Assembly: GCA_963930645.1 (NCBI GenBank)
Contig: CAWVNO010001140.1
Coordinates: 62,001 to 126,000 of the forward strand
Source of the DNA: Salticus scenicus
Lineage: Eukaryota > Arthropoda > Arachnida > Araneae > Salticidae
Length of the DNA: 64,000 bases
Reading direction: 5' to 3'
Below, piece by piece: positions 10,801 through 21,369 of this stretch. The stretch's first letter is position 1, and the number at the start of each line of letters is the position of its first letter. A program made the position numbers and the translations under genes. Under the pieces are notes generated by a model. It was given only the letters and a program-made list of their open reading frames with translations. It ran no database searches and was not told the origin of the DNA.

Positions 10801-13031
10801 GACGCATTGAACACTACCCGTAGTTTCGTAGTGCTACTATTTTCATTTATAACTCCATGATGGGGCATATAATAATTGGGTTGGCGATTAAGCTCTTCAG
10901 CCCTTAGTAAAGTCATATGACCTAGATCGGAGTACTCACACATAAACTGAGCATACTCCTTTTTTAGGTTGGGATTCTGCGCAAATCGATTTTCCAGTTT
11001 CTTAAACATTTTTAGTGCACAGTTGGCACTTTCACCCAAATCTATCTCATCATGGAGGGGTAATTTTACGACATAGCGGCCTTCGGGGTTGCGCTTGGTG
11101 GAAGATTTATATAGTTCCTCTGCCGGATCGGCTTCGGTTTCACTCTTAGAAGATATTATGGGCTGATTGTCAAAAAAATCGTTCAAGTTAAGGCAGTGTA
11201 ACGATGAGCTATATGTTGATTCTGGTTCCATTCCATCCCTTGAGAGGGGGCCACTGAGTAAATACCCAAGTGAACTGGGAATGGCAGATGGTTCTCCTGG
11301 CCTTCCCGATACTGGTGTGCCACAAATTAGTGACGCAAAAATATCTGCGCCTAATAATACTTCGATTGGTTTTTGCTTGAAGAAATTCATATCAGCCAAC
11401 TGCAGATTTTTTGTATGTGGCCAAGACGTCGTTTGCACCCGGAAATTTGGCAGAGGGGTAGTAACCCTATTTACTACTAGCGCTTTCAAGTTCCTATACT
11501 CGTTAGCGAAATATGGCGAGAATGAGAATTCCGTAAAATTTAAAACAGTTTCTGCGGAAAGACCGTTTATGCCTATAAGTCGATGAGAAGTGCCAAACAA
11601 AGGCAAATTTAGCTTCTCAACGCACTCCTTCGTTATAAGACTATTTTGTGAGGCACTATCAACTAACGCCCGACATTGAATAATTTTGCCGTTAGGTGAC
11701 CTAACCTTTATAAGGGCAGTAGCCAATAACACCTTTAGGTTACTAAAATTTGCATTAGATTGTGAACTATTGGCCACCGACGTAGTAACAAGGCCGCCTC
11801 CCTGATCTGCAGAATTCTGTGCATAAATGTGCAGAAGAGTGTGATGTGAACCTGCACATACTTTACATTTAATATTAATTCTACATTGACGCACTTGATG
11901 ATTAGTTCGCAAACAATTTTCACACAGTGATTTTGATTTAACTAAGTCCCATCGCTCCTGAACACTAATTCGATTGAATTTGGGACATTTAAACAATTGA
12001 TGTACTTGAGAACAGGCGACGCATTTATTTTCTTTGACTATTATTGAATTATTGACACAAGATTTTTTTACACTACTACCTTCAACTGGCTTCTTAAACA
12101 TTCCTGGTTTATTTTCAAGCTTTGTTTGACTCGACGCCTCCCTTTCAATGAATGTACGAAACGAATTTAAATCGGGAATAGTTTGCGTATTCTCTAGACT
12201 GAGCTCCCACCTATGCCTAACGGATGAATCCAATTTTGAAATCATGAAATTTATAAGAATAAGATCGCTAAGAGGATTAGATTCCAATCCGAGGGTCGAT
12301 AAATTTCGCACCGCTTCGTTACAAGTATCTATTAAATTGAAAAACGATTTAGGATCATCCGCTTTGTTTACTTTTACTGAAAAGATTTTATTTATTTGAG
12401 TTATAGCTAATTGACGTTTATTTTCGTAGCGCTGAGTAAGAATTTCCCAACAGTGTTTAAGATTTTCCGATTGTAACGAAAATCCACGAATAAGTTTTGA
12501 TGCACTACCTCTTACACACGATTGGAGGTACTGTAACTTTTCAACCTCACTAAGGCTGTCATTATCCAGAATAGATGATTTAAATAAATTTTTAAATGAC
12601 AACCAAGATTCATTATCCCCGTAAAAATAAGGAATTTCAAGTTTAGGGAGACTAATATGCGAATTAACAGAAGTCCCGGGTTTGGTACGTGCATCATTAT
12701 TTACATTTGGAGTATTTGATTGCGATTTACTCTCTAATACAACGGATAATTCCAACAGAATGTCCCTATTCTTTAACACCTCTTCAGAGTTTTCATCGTT
12801 TTCCTCTTCGGAAAAATTTGTAACTATTTCCTCGAATTTAACCTCCAGTGCATTTACCTTATCTTTTAAGATTATTAATCTGGCTTGATCGCCTTTATCA
12901 CAATCATTGACTTTCGATTTTATAAATTCTATTTCTTTAATTACATTTTCAAATTTTATCACTTTATTAGATTTTGGGAACAACGCACTCTGTTCGGCGT
13001 CATTCGCCCTTGTTTTTCCCTTTCTGCCCAT
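7833..13031 (-). CDS. BEL/Pao gag-pol polyprotein (1,732 aa)
   Basis: One uninterrupted frame encodes both gag and pol, without the gag/pol frameshift of many retroelements. Visible domains: an acidic, lysine-rich N-terminus; a DUF1759-like gag region (about 130-300); three zinc-knuckle motifs, C337/C340/H344/C349, C370/C373/H378/C383 and C389/C392/H396/H401; a DUF1758-like aspartic protease with D458 in VDSAS; reverse transcriptase with D784 and Y860-M-D-D863; an RNase H with D1036, E1077, D1107 and D1153; an integrase zinc site (H1340, H1345, C1375, C1378); an integrase core with D1410, D1476 and E1526; and a DUF5641-like tail from about 1610. All key catalytic residues are present, so the product could be active. 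The start at 13031 has a good context (AAGATGG). The frame crosses the purine tract and ends inside the 3' LTR, with residues 1713-1732 LTR-encoded. Length is normal for the family. The product copies the element RNA into DNA and integrates it. Confidence 0.97.
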   Translation of the reverse strand: MGRKGKTRANDAEQSALFPKSNKVIKFENVIKEIEFIKSKVNDCDKGDQARLIILKDKVNALEVKFEEIVTNFSEEENDENSEEVLKNRDILLELSVVLESKSQSNTPNVNNDARTKPGTSVNSHISLPKLEIPYFYGDNESWLSFKNLFKSSILDNDSLSEVEKLQYLQSCVRGSASKLIRGFSLQSENLKHCWEILTQRYENKRQLAITQINKIFSVKVNKADDPKSFFNLIDTCNEAVRNLSTLGLESNPLSDLILINFMISKLDSSVRHRWELSLENTQTIPDLNSFRTFIEREASSQTKLENKPGMFKKPVEGSSVKKSCVNNSIIVKENKCVACSQVHQLFKCPKFNRISVQERWDLVKSKSLCENCLRTNHQVRQCRINIKCKVCAGSHHTLLHIYAQNSADQGGGLVTTSVANSSQSNANFSNLKVLLATALIKVRSPNGKIIQCRALVDSASQNSLITKECVEKLNLPLFGTSHRLIGINGLSAETVLNFTEFSFSPYFANEYRNLKALVVNRVTTPLPNFRVQTTSWPHTKNLQLADMNFFKQKPIEVLLGADIFASLICGTPVSGRPGEPSAIPSSLGYLLSGPLSRDGMEPESTYSSSLHCLNLNDFFDNQPIISSKSETEADPAEELYKSSTKRNPEGRYVVKLPLHDEIDLGESANCALKMFKKLENRFAQNPNLKKEYAQFMCEYSDLGHMTLLRAEELNRQPNYYMPHHGVINENSSTTKLRVVFNASAVTTNGKSLNSNLHKGPKLQSSIFCNLIRFRLNKVALSSDIEKMFRQILIAEPDTDFQRIFWRANVSDPLRVYKLNTVTYGTACAPFLALRTILQLLNDEEPNFPVAVQAARNNLYMDDFLGGAETIESAQSLVTDLQALFNAGGFKLRKWASNYVEALVQVPEALKSTNQELSLNPDQSQRILGLNWNLTSDTLQVGVNTEENVKTKRQLLSVIARIFDPLGLLSPATILLKLLLQDVWKLKLGWDDPLPPDIQNRWNEFYEKIASFKAMSVPRFLDLKSEPIFQILGFCDASTKAYAAVIYIRPSQNSSLKLIAAKTRVAPLKPITLPRLELCAAVLLSELLSVVQSSLDYQVEDILLWTDSTIARSWILNPPLKGNTYVLHRVNKIRALTDPTSWHHFPSKHNPADCATRGLLPDKLNHFNLWWSGPDWSKIPVSDHESKIATSVPCTIVGIPGLIESTPMHESVIEDLVSKFSSSNKLFRVIEFMKRFINNIRNATKLKGPVSVQEISEARKIVIKFVQQRSFASEIALLQRGQPVANSSKLKNLNVFLDSENLLRVGGRIDKNITLPYDTKHPILIPKNHPFTSTLIRHFHTYSLHGGVDLVLNLIRQSYWIPDGRSTVKKELRKCVTCAKVQPTPIQQMMGDLPSARVNPCRPFQHVGLDYAGPIQTKCEHKRTKTKFKSYICLFICMSTKAIHLELVTSLSTEHFLYALQRFIARRGYPTDIYSDNGRNFVGANAHLKGLVKLSKTNTIQEFATTRQIHWHFMPPYGPNFGGLWESSVKLAKRHLLKACKGNCLTFEECDTILTNIEACLNSRPLVPLSTEPNNFLVLTPGHFLIGAPLLQLPEQSFNPTNQFCTSFSSRWKLLQQIKKQFWSTWARSYLTSLQAREKWKSGNTHLQPGQLVLVLEPSIEPAQWNLARILDLHSGDDGIVRIVTLKTPSGVIKRPVNRVASLPCSAPPRRMSGRKRMEKEAGYDAQNRTLV
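7898..7903 (-). other. Short polypurine tract (PPT)
   Basis: On the minus strand GGAGGA abuts the 3' LTR, the expected place for second-strand priming. It is short and is preceded by a run of nine C (7904-7912 are G on the plus strand) rather than by more purines. The whole tract is also coding (residues around 1707-1712). Confidence 0.6.
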
Positions 13032-13316
13032 CTTATGAGCAAACTAATTACAAACAATTAAATTTAAATATGAATTAATCGATTGAATTAAATTATTATT
13101 CTGCAGATCAGGAAGTAAAACAAAACAAAAAATATAAGAACAATTGAAAAGAAACACACATAATAGAATAGTTCTTTTTTTTTTTTTACTGAAATAAATA
13201 AACTAATAAAATATTAAATGCACCCTTTTCAATCTCATACACTCATTTATTCAACAATTACTTAACATGAAAGTTTATTTCTGAAATTCCAAACTGAAAC
13301 TTTCGGTTTGAAACCC

Positions 13317-13408
13317 AAACTATTTTGAATTACGTTTTCTCTCAAAACAAAACTTCTACGTAAGCATGAAAGCGAAACTACTTTGAATTACGTTTTATAT
13401 CAAAACAA
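13317..13408. repeat. Direct repeat in the element leader
   Basis: A segment of about 34 bp starting AAACTATTTTGAATTACG at 13317 recurs with few changes at 13375 (AAACTACTTTGAATTACG), 58 bp away. No function is evident. Confidence 0.6.
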
Positions 13409-13576
13409 TTTAACCTTGTATTAATGATTTATTTCAACAGATTAATTTTAATTTACTTTAAAGTTCTTATACAGATAATTTAATCCTACGTAAACAAAAG
13501 AATTTTTTCACTTTACAATTTTTTTTTTAATTTAACGAGTTACGATTAATTATCTAATTAATAGGTAATTAAGCCT

Positions 13577-13594
13577 CCGTGAATCGACGGACCA
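13577..13594 (-). other. Primer-binding site candidate
   Basis: Three bases (TAG) inside the 5' LTR, the minus strand reads TGGTCCGTCGATTCACGG. It begins with the TGG complementary to a tRNA CCA end. I could not match it confidently to a tRNA from memory. Confidence 0.6.
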
Positions 13595-13597
13595 CTA

Positions 13598-14078
13598 TGG
13601 CTATGAAGCCACTAAAGAATTTCGACTAAGTTTCAATTTTATGAATTTCGATTTAGGATTAATTTAATTTAGCATCTCGGATTACGAAGGTCTAACGCAT
13701 TTATTTTAAATTCAAATTTTGCAACTCTTACTTAAACACAAATCAGCATATAATTAAATGAGAATAAGTTTAAATCTACTTACCCTATCTGCCAGATTTC
13801 CCGGGTGAAAGTAAAACTAGAACTGCCAATACATCGACTCAGACCTCTAAATTCTGCTTAGCAAACGATTTATTGTTACAATACTAACTTATGTTATTTG
13901 ACTCGAATAATGACGAATAAGAATTATATTAAGAAAGTTTGTTTGCTGGGTTTTAGATGCATTGCATCTCTCTTCGATTCGATTCGGCGACTGACTCAAT
14001 CAGCTCCGTCCTGTCACACAAGAGTTCTGTTCTGCGCATCGTATCCTGCCTCCTTCTCCATTCTCTTCCTCCCCGACA
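13598..14078 (-). repeat. 5' LTR of the BEL/Pao element
   Basis: The 481-bp partner of 7417-7897. It differs at 13995 (C versus G at 7814) and 14012 (T versus C at 7831). It should hold the promoter. The minus strand also carries a strong splice-donor-like GGTAAGT (13784 down to 13778). Confidence 0.97.
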
Positions 14079-14083
14079 CCTGT
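14079..14083 (-). repeat. Right target-site duplication (CCTGT)
   Basis: CCTGT follows the right LTR; the next bases GTATTCATTTAGGG resume the satellite monomer broken at 7416. Confidence 0.95.
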
Positions 14084-17000
14084 GTATTCATTTAGGGATT
14101 TTTTATATTTAGGGTCATTGTTGACTTTTAGATCTTTGTTTACATTTGTAGTCTTTGTTTACATTTATAGCCTTTGTTTACATTTAGGTCTTCGATACAT
14201 TCACGTCTTCGTTTACATTTAGAGTCTTTGTTTACATTTATAGTCTTTGTTTACATTTAGATCCTTTTTTAGATTCACGTCTTTGTTTACATTTAGAGTG
14301 TTTTTACATTTCATGCCTATGTATACATTTAGGGATATTTTATATTTAGGGTCATTGTTAACTTTTAGATCATTTTTTATATTTGTTGTCTTTGTTTACA
14401 TTTATACCCTTTGTTTACATTTAGGTCTTCGATACAGTCACGTCTTTGTTTACATATAGAGTCTTTGTTTACATTCACGTCTTCGTTTACATATGGACTC
14501 TGTTTACATTTAGGTGTTTGTTTACATTTAGGGATTTTTAAATTTAGGGTCATTGTTTATTTTAGGTCATTGTTTACATTTATAATCTTTTTTATTAGGT
14601 TCTATGTTTAATTATGTTCTTTGTTTACATTTATAGCCTTTGTTAAAACTTATGTCATTGTCGACATTCACGTCTTTGTTTACATTTAGGGTCTTTGTTT
14701 ACATTCACGTCTTTGTTTACATATGGGGTCTGTTTATATTTAAAGTCTGTTTTTATTTAAGGTCTTTCTTTTCTTTTAGATCTTTGTTTATTATTGTAGT
14801 CTGTTTTATTTATGTTCTATGTATTCATATTTAGCATTTCTTTACATTTAGATCTTTGTTTACATTCACGTCTTTGTTTACATATGGGATATTTTACGTT
14901 TAGGTCTTTGTTTACATTTAGTGTCTCTGTTTACATTTCATGCCTGTGTATACATTTAAGAATTTTTTATATTTAGGGTCATTGTTGACTTTTAGATCTT
15001 TGTTTATATTTGTAGTCTTTGTTTTCATTTATAGCCTTTGTTTACATTTAGGTCTTCGATACATTCACGTCTTTTTTTACATTTAGAGTCTCTGTTTACA
15101 TTTATAGTCTTCGTTTACAATTAGGTCTTTGTTTACATTCACATTTTTGTTTACATTCACGTCTTTGTTTACATATGGGTTCTGTTTACATTTAAAGTCT
15201 GTTTTTATTTATGGTCTTTATTTTCTAATAGATCTCTGTTTATATTGTAGTCTTCGTTTGCATTTAGGTTCTTTGTTCTCATTTATATCCTTTGTTTACG
15301 TTTAGATCTTTGTTTACATTCACGTCTTTGTTTACATTTAGGGTCTTTGTTTACATATGGGGTATTTACTTTAGATCTTTGTTTACATTTTGAGTCTTTT
15401 TACATTTCATGCCTGTGTTTACATTTAGGGATATTTAATATTTAGGTTCATTGTTAACTTTTAGATCTTTGTTATATTTGTTGTCTTTGTTTACATTTAT
15501 AGCCTTTGTTTACATTGAGGTCTTCGATACATTCACGTCTTTGTTCACATTTAGAGTGTGTTTACATTCACGTCTTCGTCTACATATGGGCTCTGTTTAC
15601 AATTAGGTCTTTGTTTACATTCACATTTTTGTTTACATTCACGTCTTTGTTTTCATATGGGTTCTCTTTACATTTAAAGTCTGTTTTTATTTATAGTCTT
15701 TCTTTTCTTATAGATCTCTGTTTATTATTGTAGTCTTTGTTCCCATTTAGGTTCTTTGTTTCCATTTATAGCCTTTGTTTCCATTTAGATCTTTGTTTAC
15801 ATTCACGTCTTTGTTTACATTTCGGGCCTTTGTTTACATATGGGGTATTTTACTTTTAGGTCTTTGTTTACATTTAGAGTCTGTTTAAATTTCATGCCTG
15901 TGTATACATTTAGGGATTTTTTATATTTAGGGTCATTGTTGACTTTTAGATCTTTGTTATTTGTATTCTTTGTTTACATTTATAGCCTCTGTTTACATTT
16001 AGGTCTTCGATACATTCACGTCTTTCTTTACATTTAGAGTCTTTGTTTACATTCACGTCTTCATTTACATATGGGCTCTGTTTATATTTAGGTCTTTGTT
16101 TACATTTAGGGCTTTTTAAATGTAGGGTCATTGTTTACTTTTAGATCTTTGTTTATATTTATAATCTTTTTCTACTAGGTTATATGTTTAATTATGTTCT
16201 TTGTTTACATTTTTAGCCTTTGTTTACATTTAGGTCTTTGTATAAATTTATAGCCTTTGTTAACACTTATGTCATTGTTTACATTCACATCCTTGTTTAC
16301 ATTTAGGGTCTTTCTTTACTTTCACGTCTTTGTTTACATATGGGGTCTGTTCACATTGAAAGTCTGTTTTTATTTAAGGTCTTTCTTTTCTTTTAGATCT
16401 TTGTTTATTATTGTTGTCTTTGTTTCAATTTAGGTCATTTGTTTCCATTTTTAGCCTTTGTTTACATTTAGATCTTTGTTTACATTCACGTCTTAGTTTA
16501 CATTTAGGGTCTTTGTTTACACATAGGGTATTTTACATTTAATGTCTGTTTTTATTTAAGGTGTTTCTTTTTTTTATCTCTGTTTATTATTGTAGTTTTT
16601 TTTTTTTACATTTAAGTTCGTTGTTTACATTTATAGACTTTGTTTACTTTTAAGTCTTTGTTTACATTTAGAGTCTTTGTTTACATTTAGTCTCTGGGTA
16701 CATTTCATGCCTGTGTATACAATCAGGGATATTTTATATTTAGGCTCATTGTTAAATTTTTTATCTTTGTTTATATTTGTAGTCACGTCTTTGTTTACAT
16801 ATAGAGTCTTTGTTTACATTCACGTCTTCGTTTACATATGGGGTCAGTTTACATTTATGTCTTTGTTTACATTTAGGCATTTTTAAATTTAGGGTCGTTG
16901 TATACTTTTAGATCTTTGTTCACATTTATAATCTTTTTCATTAAATTCTATGTTTAATTATGTTCTTTGTTTACATTTATAGCCTTTGTTTACATTTATG

Positions 17001-20000
17001 TCATTGTTTACATTCACGTCTTTGTTTACATTTAAGTTCTTTGTTTAACTTTATAGCCTTTGTTTACAATTAGGTCTTTGTTTACATTCACGACTTTGTT
17101 TACATTTAGGGTCTTTGTTTACATATGGGGTCTGTTTACATTTAGGTTTTTGTTTACATTTAGTGATTTTTTATATCTAGGGTTATTGTTTAATTTTTAT
17201 TATGTTCTATGTTTACATTTATAGCCTTTGTTTACATTTATGTCATTGTTTACATTCACGTCTTTGTTTACATTTAGGTTGTTTACATTCACGTCTTTGG
17301 TTACATATGTGATCTGTTTAAATTTAAGTCTTTTTTTACATTTGGGCATTTTTAAATTTAGGTTCATTGTTTACTTTTAGATCTTTGTTTACATTTATAA
17401 TCTCTTTCATTAGGTTCTATGTTTATTTCTGTTCTGTATGTTTACATTATATATTTATATCCTTTGTTAACATTTATGTCATTCTTTACATTCATGTCTT
17501 TGTTTACATTAAGGGTCTTTCTTTACATTCACGTCTTTGTTTATATATGGTGTGTGTTTTCATTTAAAGTATGTTTTTATTTAAGATGTTTGTTTTCTTT
17601 TGATCTCTCTTTAATTGTAGTCTTTGTTTACATTTAAGATCTTTGTTTACATTTATAGCCTTTGTTTACATTCACGTCTTTGTTTACATTCAGGGTTTTT
17701 GCTTACATATGGGGTATTTCACATTTCGATCTTTGTTTACATATGGGGTATCTTACATTTAGGTAATTGTTTACATTTAGAGATTTTGTTTACATTTAGA
17801 GTCTCTGTTTACATTTAATGCCTGTGTATATATTTAGGGATTTTTTATGTTTAGGGTCATTGTTAACTTTTAGATCTTTGTTTATATTTGTTGTCTTTAC
17901 TTATATTTATAGCCTTTGTTTACATTTAGGTGTTTGTTTACATTCACGTCTTTGTTTACATTTAGGGTTTTTGCTTACATATGGGGTATTTAACATTTCG
18001 GTCTTTGTTTACATATGGGGTATCTTACATTTAGGTAATTGTTTACATTTAGAGATTTTGTTTACATTTAGAGTCTCTGTTCACATTTAATGCCTGTGTA
18101 TATATTTAGGGATTTTTTATATTTAGGGTCATTGTTAACTTTTAGATCTTTGTTTATATTTGCTGTCTTTGTTTATATTTATAGCCTTTGTTTACATTTA
18201 GCTCTTCGGTACATTCACATCTTTGTTTATATTTAGATTCTTTGTTTTCTTTCACGTCTTTGTTTACATATGGGGTCTGTTTACATTTAGATCTTTATTT
18301 ATATTTAGATATTTTTTATATTTAGGGTCATTTTTTACTTTTAGATTTTGTTTATATTTGTAGTCTTTGTTTCCATTTATAATCTTTTTTCATTATGTTC
18401 TATGTTTACATTTATAGCATTTGTTTACATTTAGGTCTTTGATACATTCACGTCTTTGTTTACATTTAGGGTCTTTTTTTACATTCACGTCTTTGTATAC
18501 ATATGGGGTCTGTTTACATTTAGGTTTTGTTTACATTTAGTGATTTTTTATATTTAGGGTGACTGTTTAATTTTAGATCTCTGTTTATATTTGTAGTCTT
18601 TGTTTACAATTATAATCTTTTTTTCATTATGGTCTTTGTTTTATTAGGTTATTTGTTTACATTTATAGCCTTTGTTTACAATTAGGTCTTTGTTTACATT
18701 CACGCCTTTGTTTACATTCACGTCTTTTTTACATATGGGGTCTGTTTACATTTAAAAATTTCTTTTATTTCAGGTCTTTCTTTTCTTATAGATCTCTGTT
18801 TATTATTGTAGTCTTTGTTTCCATTTAGGTTCTTTGTTTCCATTTATAGCCCTTGTTTACATTTAGGTCTTTGTTTACATTTAGGTTCTTTGTTTACACA
18901 TGGGTATTTTACATTTAGGTCTTTGTTTACATTTAGTGTCTCTGTTTACATTTCATGCCTGTGTATTCATTTAGGGATTTTTTATATTTAGGGTCATTGT
19001 TGACTTTTAGATCTTTGTTTACATTTGTAGTCTTTGTTTATATTATAGCCTTTGTTTACATTTAGGTCTTCGATACATTCACGTCTTCGTTTACATTTAT
19101 AGTCTTTGTTTTCATTTACATCCTTTTTTACATTCACGTCTTTGTTTACATTTAGGGTCTTTGTTTACATATGGGGTATTTTACATTTAGGTCTTTGTTT
19201 ACATTTAGAGTGTTTTTACATTTCATGCCTATGTATACATTTAGGGATATTTTATATTTAGGGTCATTGTTAACTTTTAGATCATTTTTTATATTTGTTG
19301 TCTTTGTTTACATTTATACCCTTTGTTTACATTTAGGTCTTCGATACAGTCACGTCTTTGTTTACATATAGAGTCTTTGTTTACATTCACGTCATCGTTT
19401 ACATATGGACTCTGTTTACATTTAGGTCTTTGTTTACATTTAGGGATTTTTAAATTTAGGGGCATTGTTTATTTTATAATCTTTTTTCATTAGGTTCTAT
19501 GTTTAATTATGTTCTTTGTTTACATTTATAGCCTTTGTTAAAACTTATGTCATTGTCGACATTCACGTCTTTGTTTACATTTAGGGTCTTTGTTTACATT
19601 CACGTCTTTGTTTACATATGGGTTCTGTTTACATTTAAAGTCTGTTTTTATTTATGGTCTTTATTTTCTAATAGATCTCTGTTTATATTGTAGTCTTCGT
19701 TTGCATTTAGGTTCTTTGTTCTCATTTATATCCTTTGTTTACGTTTAGATCTTTGTTTACATTCACGTCTTTGTTTACATTTAGAGTCTTTTTACATTTC
19801 ATGCCTGTGTTTACATTTAGGGATATTTAATATTTAGGGTCATTGTTAACTTTTAGATCTTTGTTATATTTGTTGTGTTTCTTTACATTTATAGCCTTTG
19901 TTTACATTGAGGTCTCCGATAGATTCACGTCTTTGTTCACATTTAGAGTGTGTTTACATTCACGTCTTCGTCTACATATGGGCTCTGTTTACATTTAGAT

Positions 20001-21369
20001 CTTTGTTTACATTTAGGGATTTTTAAATTAAGGGTCATTGTTTACTTTTAGATCTTTGTTTACATTTGTAATCTTTTTTCATTAGGTTCTATGTTTTACT
20101 CTGTTCTTTGTTTACATTTAAAGCATTTATTTACATTTACGTCTTTGTATACATTTATAGCCTTTCTTAACACTTATGCCATTGTTTACATTCACGTCTT
20201 TGTTTACATTTAAGGTCTTTCTTTACTTTCACGCCTTTGTTTACATATGGGGTCTGTTCACATTGAAAGTCTGTTTTCATTTAAGGTCTTTCTTTTCTTT
20301 TAGATCTTTGTTTATTATTGTTGTCTTTGTTTCAATTTAGGTCCTTTGTTTCCATTTTTAGCCTTTGTTTACATTTAGATCTTTGTTTACATTCACGTCT
20401 TTGTTTACATTTAGGGTCTTTGTTTACACATAGGGTATTTTACATTTAATGTCTGTTTTTATTTAAGGTGTTTCTTTTTTTTATCTCTGTTTATTATTGT
20501 AGTTGTTTTTACATTTAAGTTCGTTGTTTACATTTATAGACTTTGTTTACTTTTAAGTCTTTGTTTACATTTAGAGTCTTTGTTTACATTTAGTCTCTGG
20601 GTACATTTCATGCCTGTGTATACATTCAGGGATCTTTTATATTTAGGCTCATTGTTAAATTTTTTATCTTTGTTTATATATGTAGTCTTTGTTTACATTC
20701 ACGTCTTCGTTTACATATGGGGTCAGTTTACATTTAGGTCTTTGTTTACATTTAGGCATTTTTAAATTTAGGGTCGTTGTTTACTTTTAGATCTTTGTTC
20801 ACATTTATAATCTTTTTCATTAAATTCTATGTTTAATTATGTTCTTTGTTTACATTTATAGCCTTTGTTTACATTTATGTCATTGTTTACATTCACGTCT
20901 TTGTTTACATTTCAGTTCTTTCTTTAACTTTATAGCCTTTGTTTACAATTCGGTCTTTGTTTACATTCACGACTTTGTTTACATTCTCGTCTTTTTTCCA
21001 TATGGGGACTGTTTACATTTAAAGCTTCTTTTTATTTCAGGTCTTTCTTTTCTTATAGATCTCTGTTTATTATTGTAGTCTTTGTTTCCATTTAAGTTCT
21101 TTGTTTCCATTTATAGCCTTTGTTTACATTTAGATCTTTGTTTACATTCACGTCTTTGTTTAAATTTAGGGTCTTTGTTTACATATGGGGTCTGTTTACA
21201 TTTAGGTTTTTGTTTACATTTAGTGATTTTTTTATCTAGGGTTATTGTTTAATTTTTATTATGTTCTATGTTTACATTTATAGCCTTTGTTTACATTTAT
21301 GTCATTGTTTACATTCACGTCTTTGTTTACATTTAGGTTGTTTACATTCACGTCTTTGGTTACATATGT
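14084..21369. repeat. Satellite block with diverged 4-5 kb repeats
   Basis: Sequence from about 14.3-18.9 kb recurs in diverged form from about 19.2 kb on. Offsets step through 4,912 (14311 to 19223), 3,903 (16677 to 20580) and 4,112 (17624 to 21736), so the two copies differ by whole modules. For instance, four extra monomers lie between 19140 and 19215 relative to 14285. A module of the left arm (2854, 6308) also recurs at 15840. No gene is present. Confidence 0.85.
18867..19100. repeat. Uninserted paralogue of the retrotransposon target
   Basis: This satellite stretch matches both flanks of the BEL/Pao element joined at a single CCTGT (18958-18962). The left side matches 7325-7416 and the right side 14079 onward, including the distinctive GTATTCATTTAGGG. 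It records the pre-insertion state. Confidence 0.9.

Larger units (their letters stand above)
13032..13597 (-). other. Untranslated leader of the BEL/Pao element
   Basis: A 566-bp AT-rich stretch between the 5' LTR and the gag start. It has no long frame. It contains the primer-binding site next to the LTR, a 58-bp-spaced direct repeat and an A-tract in sense orientation (T-run at about 13171-13188 on the plus strand). It presumably holds packaging and translation signals, which I cannot locate. Confidence 0.75.
7417..14078 (-). mobile_element. Intact BEL/Pao LTR retrotransposon
   Basis: A 6,662-bp element on the minus strand: 5' LTR at 13598-14078, primer-binding site, leader, one gag-pol frame (13031 down to 7833), short purine tract, 3' LTR at 7417-7897. 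The LTRs are both 481 bp, begin TG and end CA, and differ at two substitutions (7814/13995 and 7831/14012), so insertion was recent. The protein order (DUF1759-type gag, zinc knuckles, DUF1758-type protease, YMDD reverse transcriptase, RNase H, integrase, DUF5641-like C-terminus) is that of BEL/Pao, in which integrase follows RNase H. No envelope-like frame is present. It appears once in the window and is not part of the repeat amplification. Confidence 0.97.

Noticed and set aside
11735..12697. Short minus-strand frames (11735-11923, 12512-12697) inside gag
   Set aside because: Alternative phases of the intact gag-pol frame with no independent support.
12695..12710. Satellite-like TTTACATTTGGAG inside gag
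   Set aside because: A single short match within a conserved coding frame; chance in AT-rich sequence.
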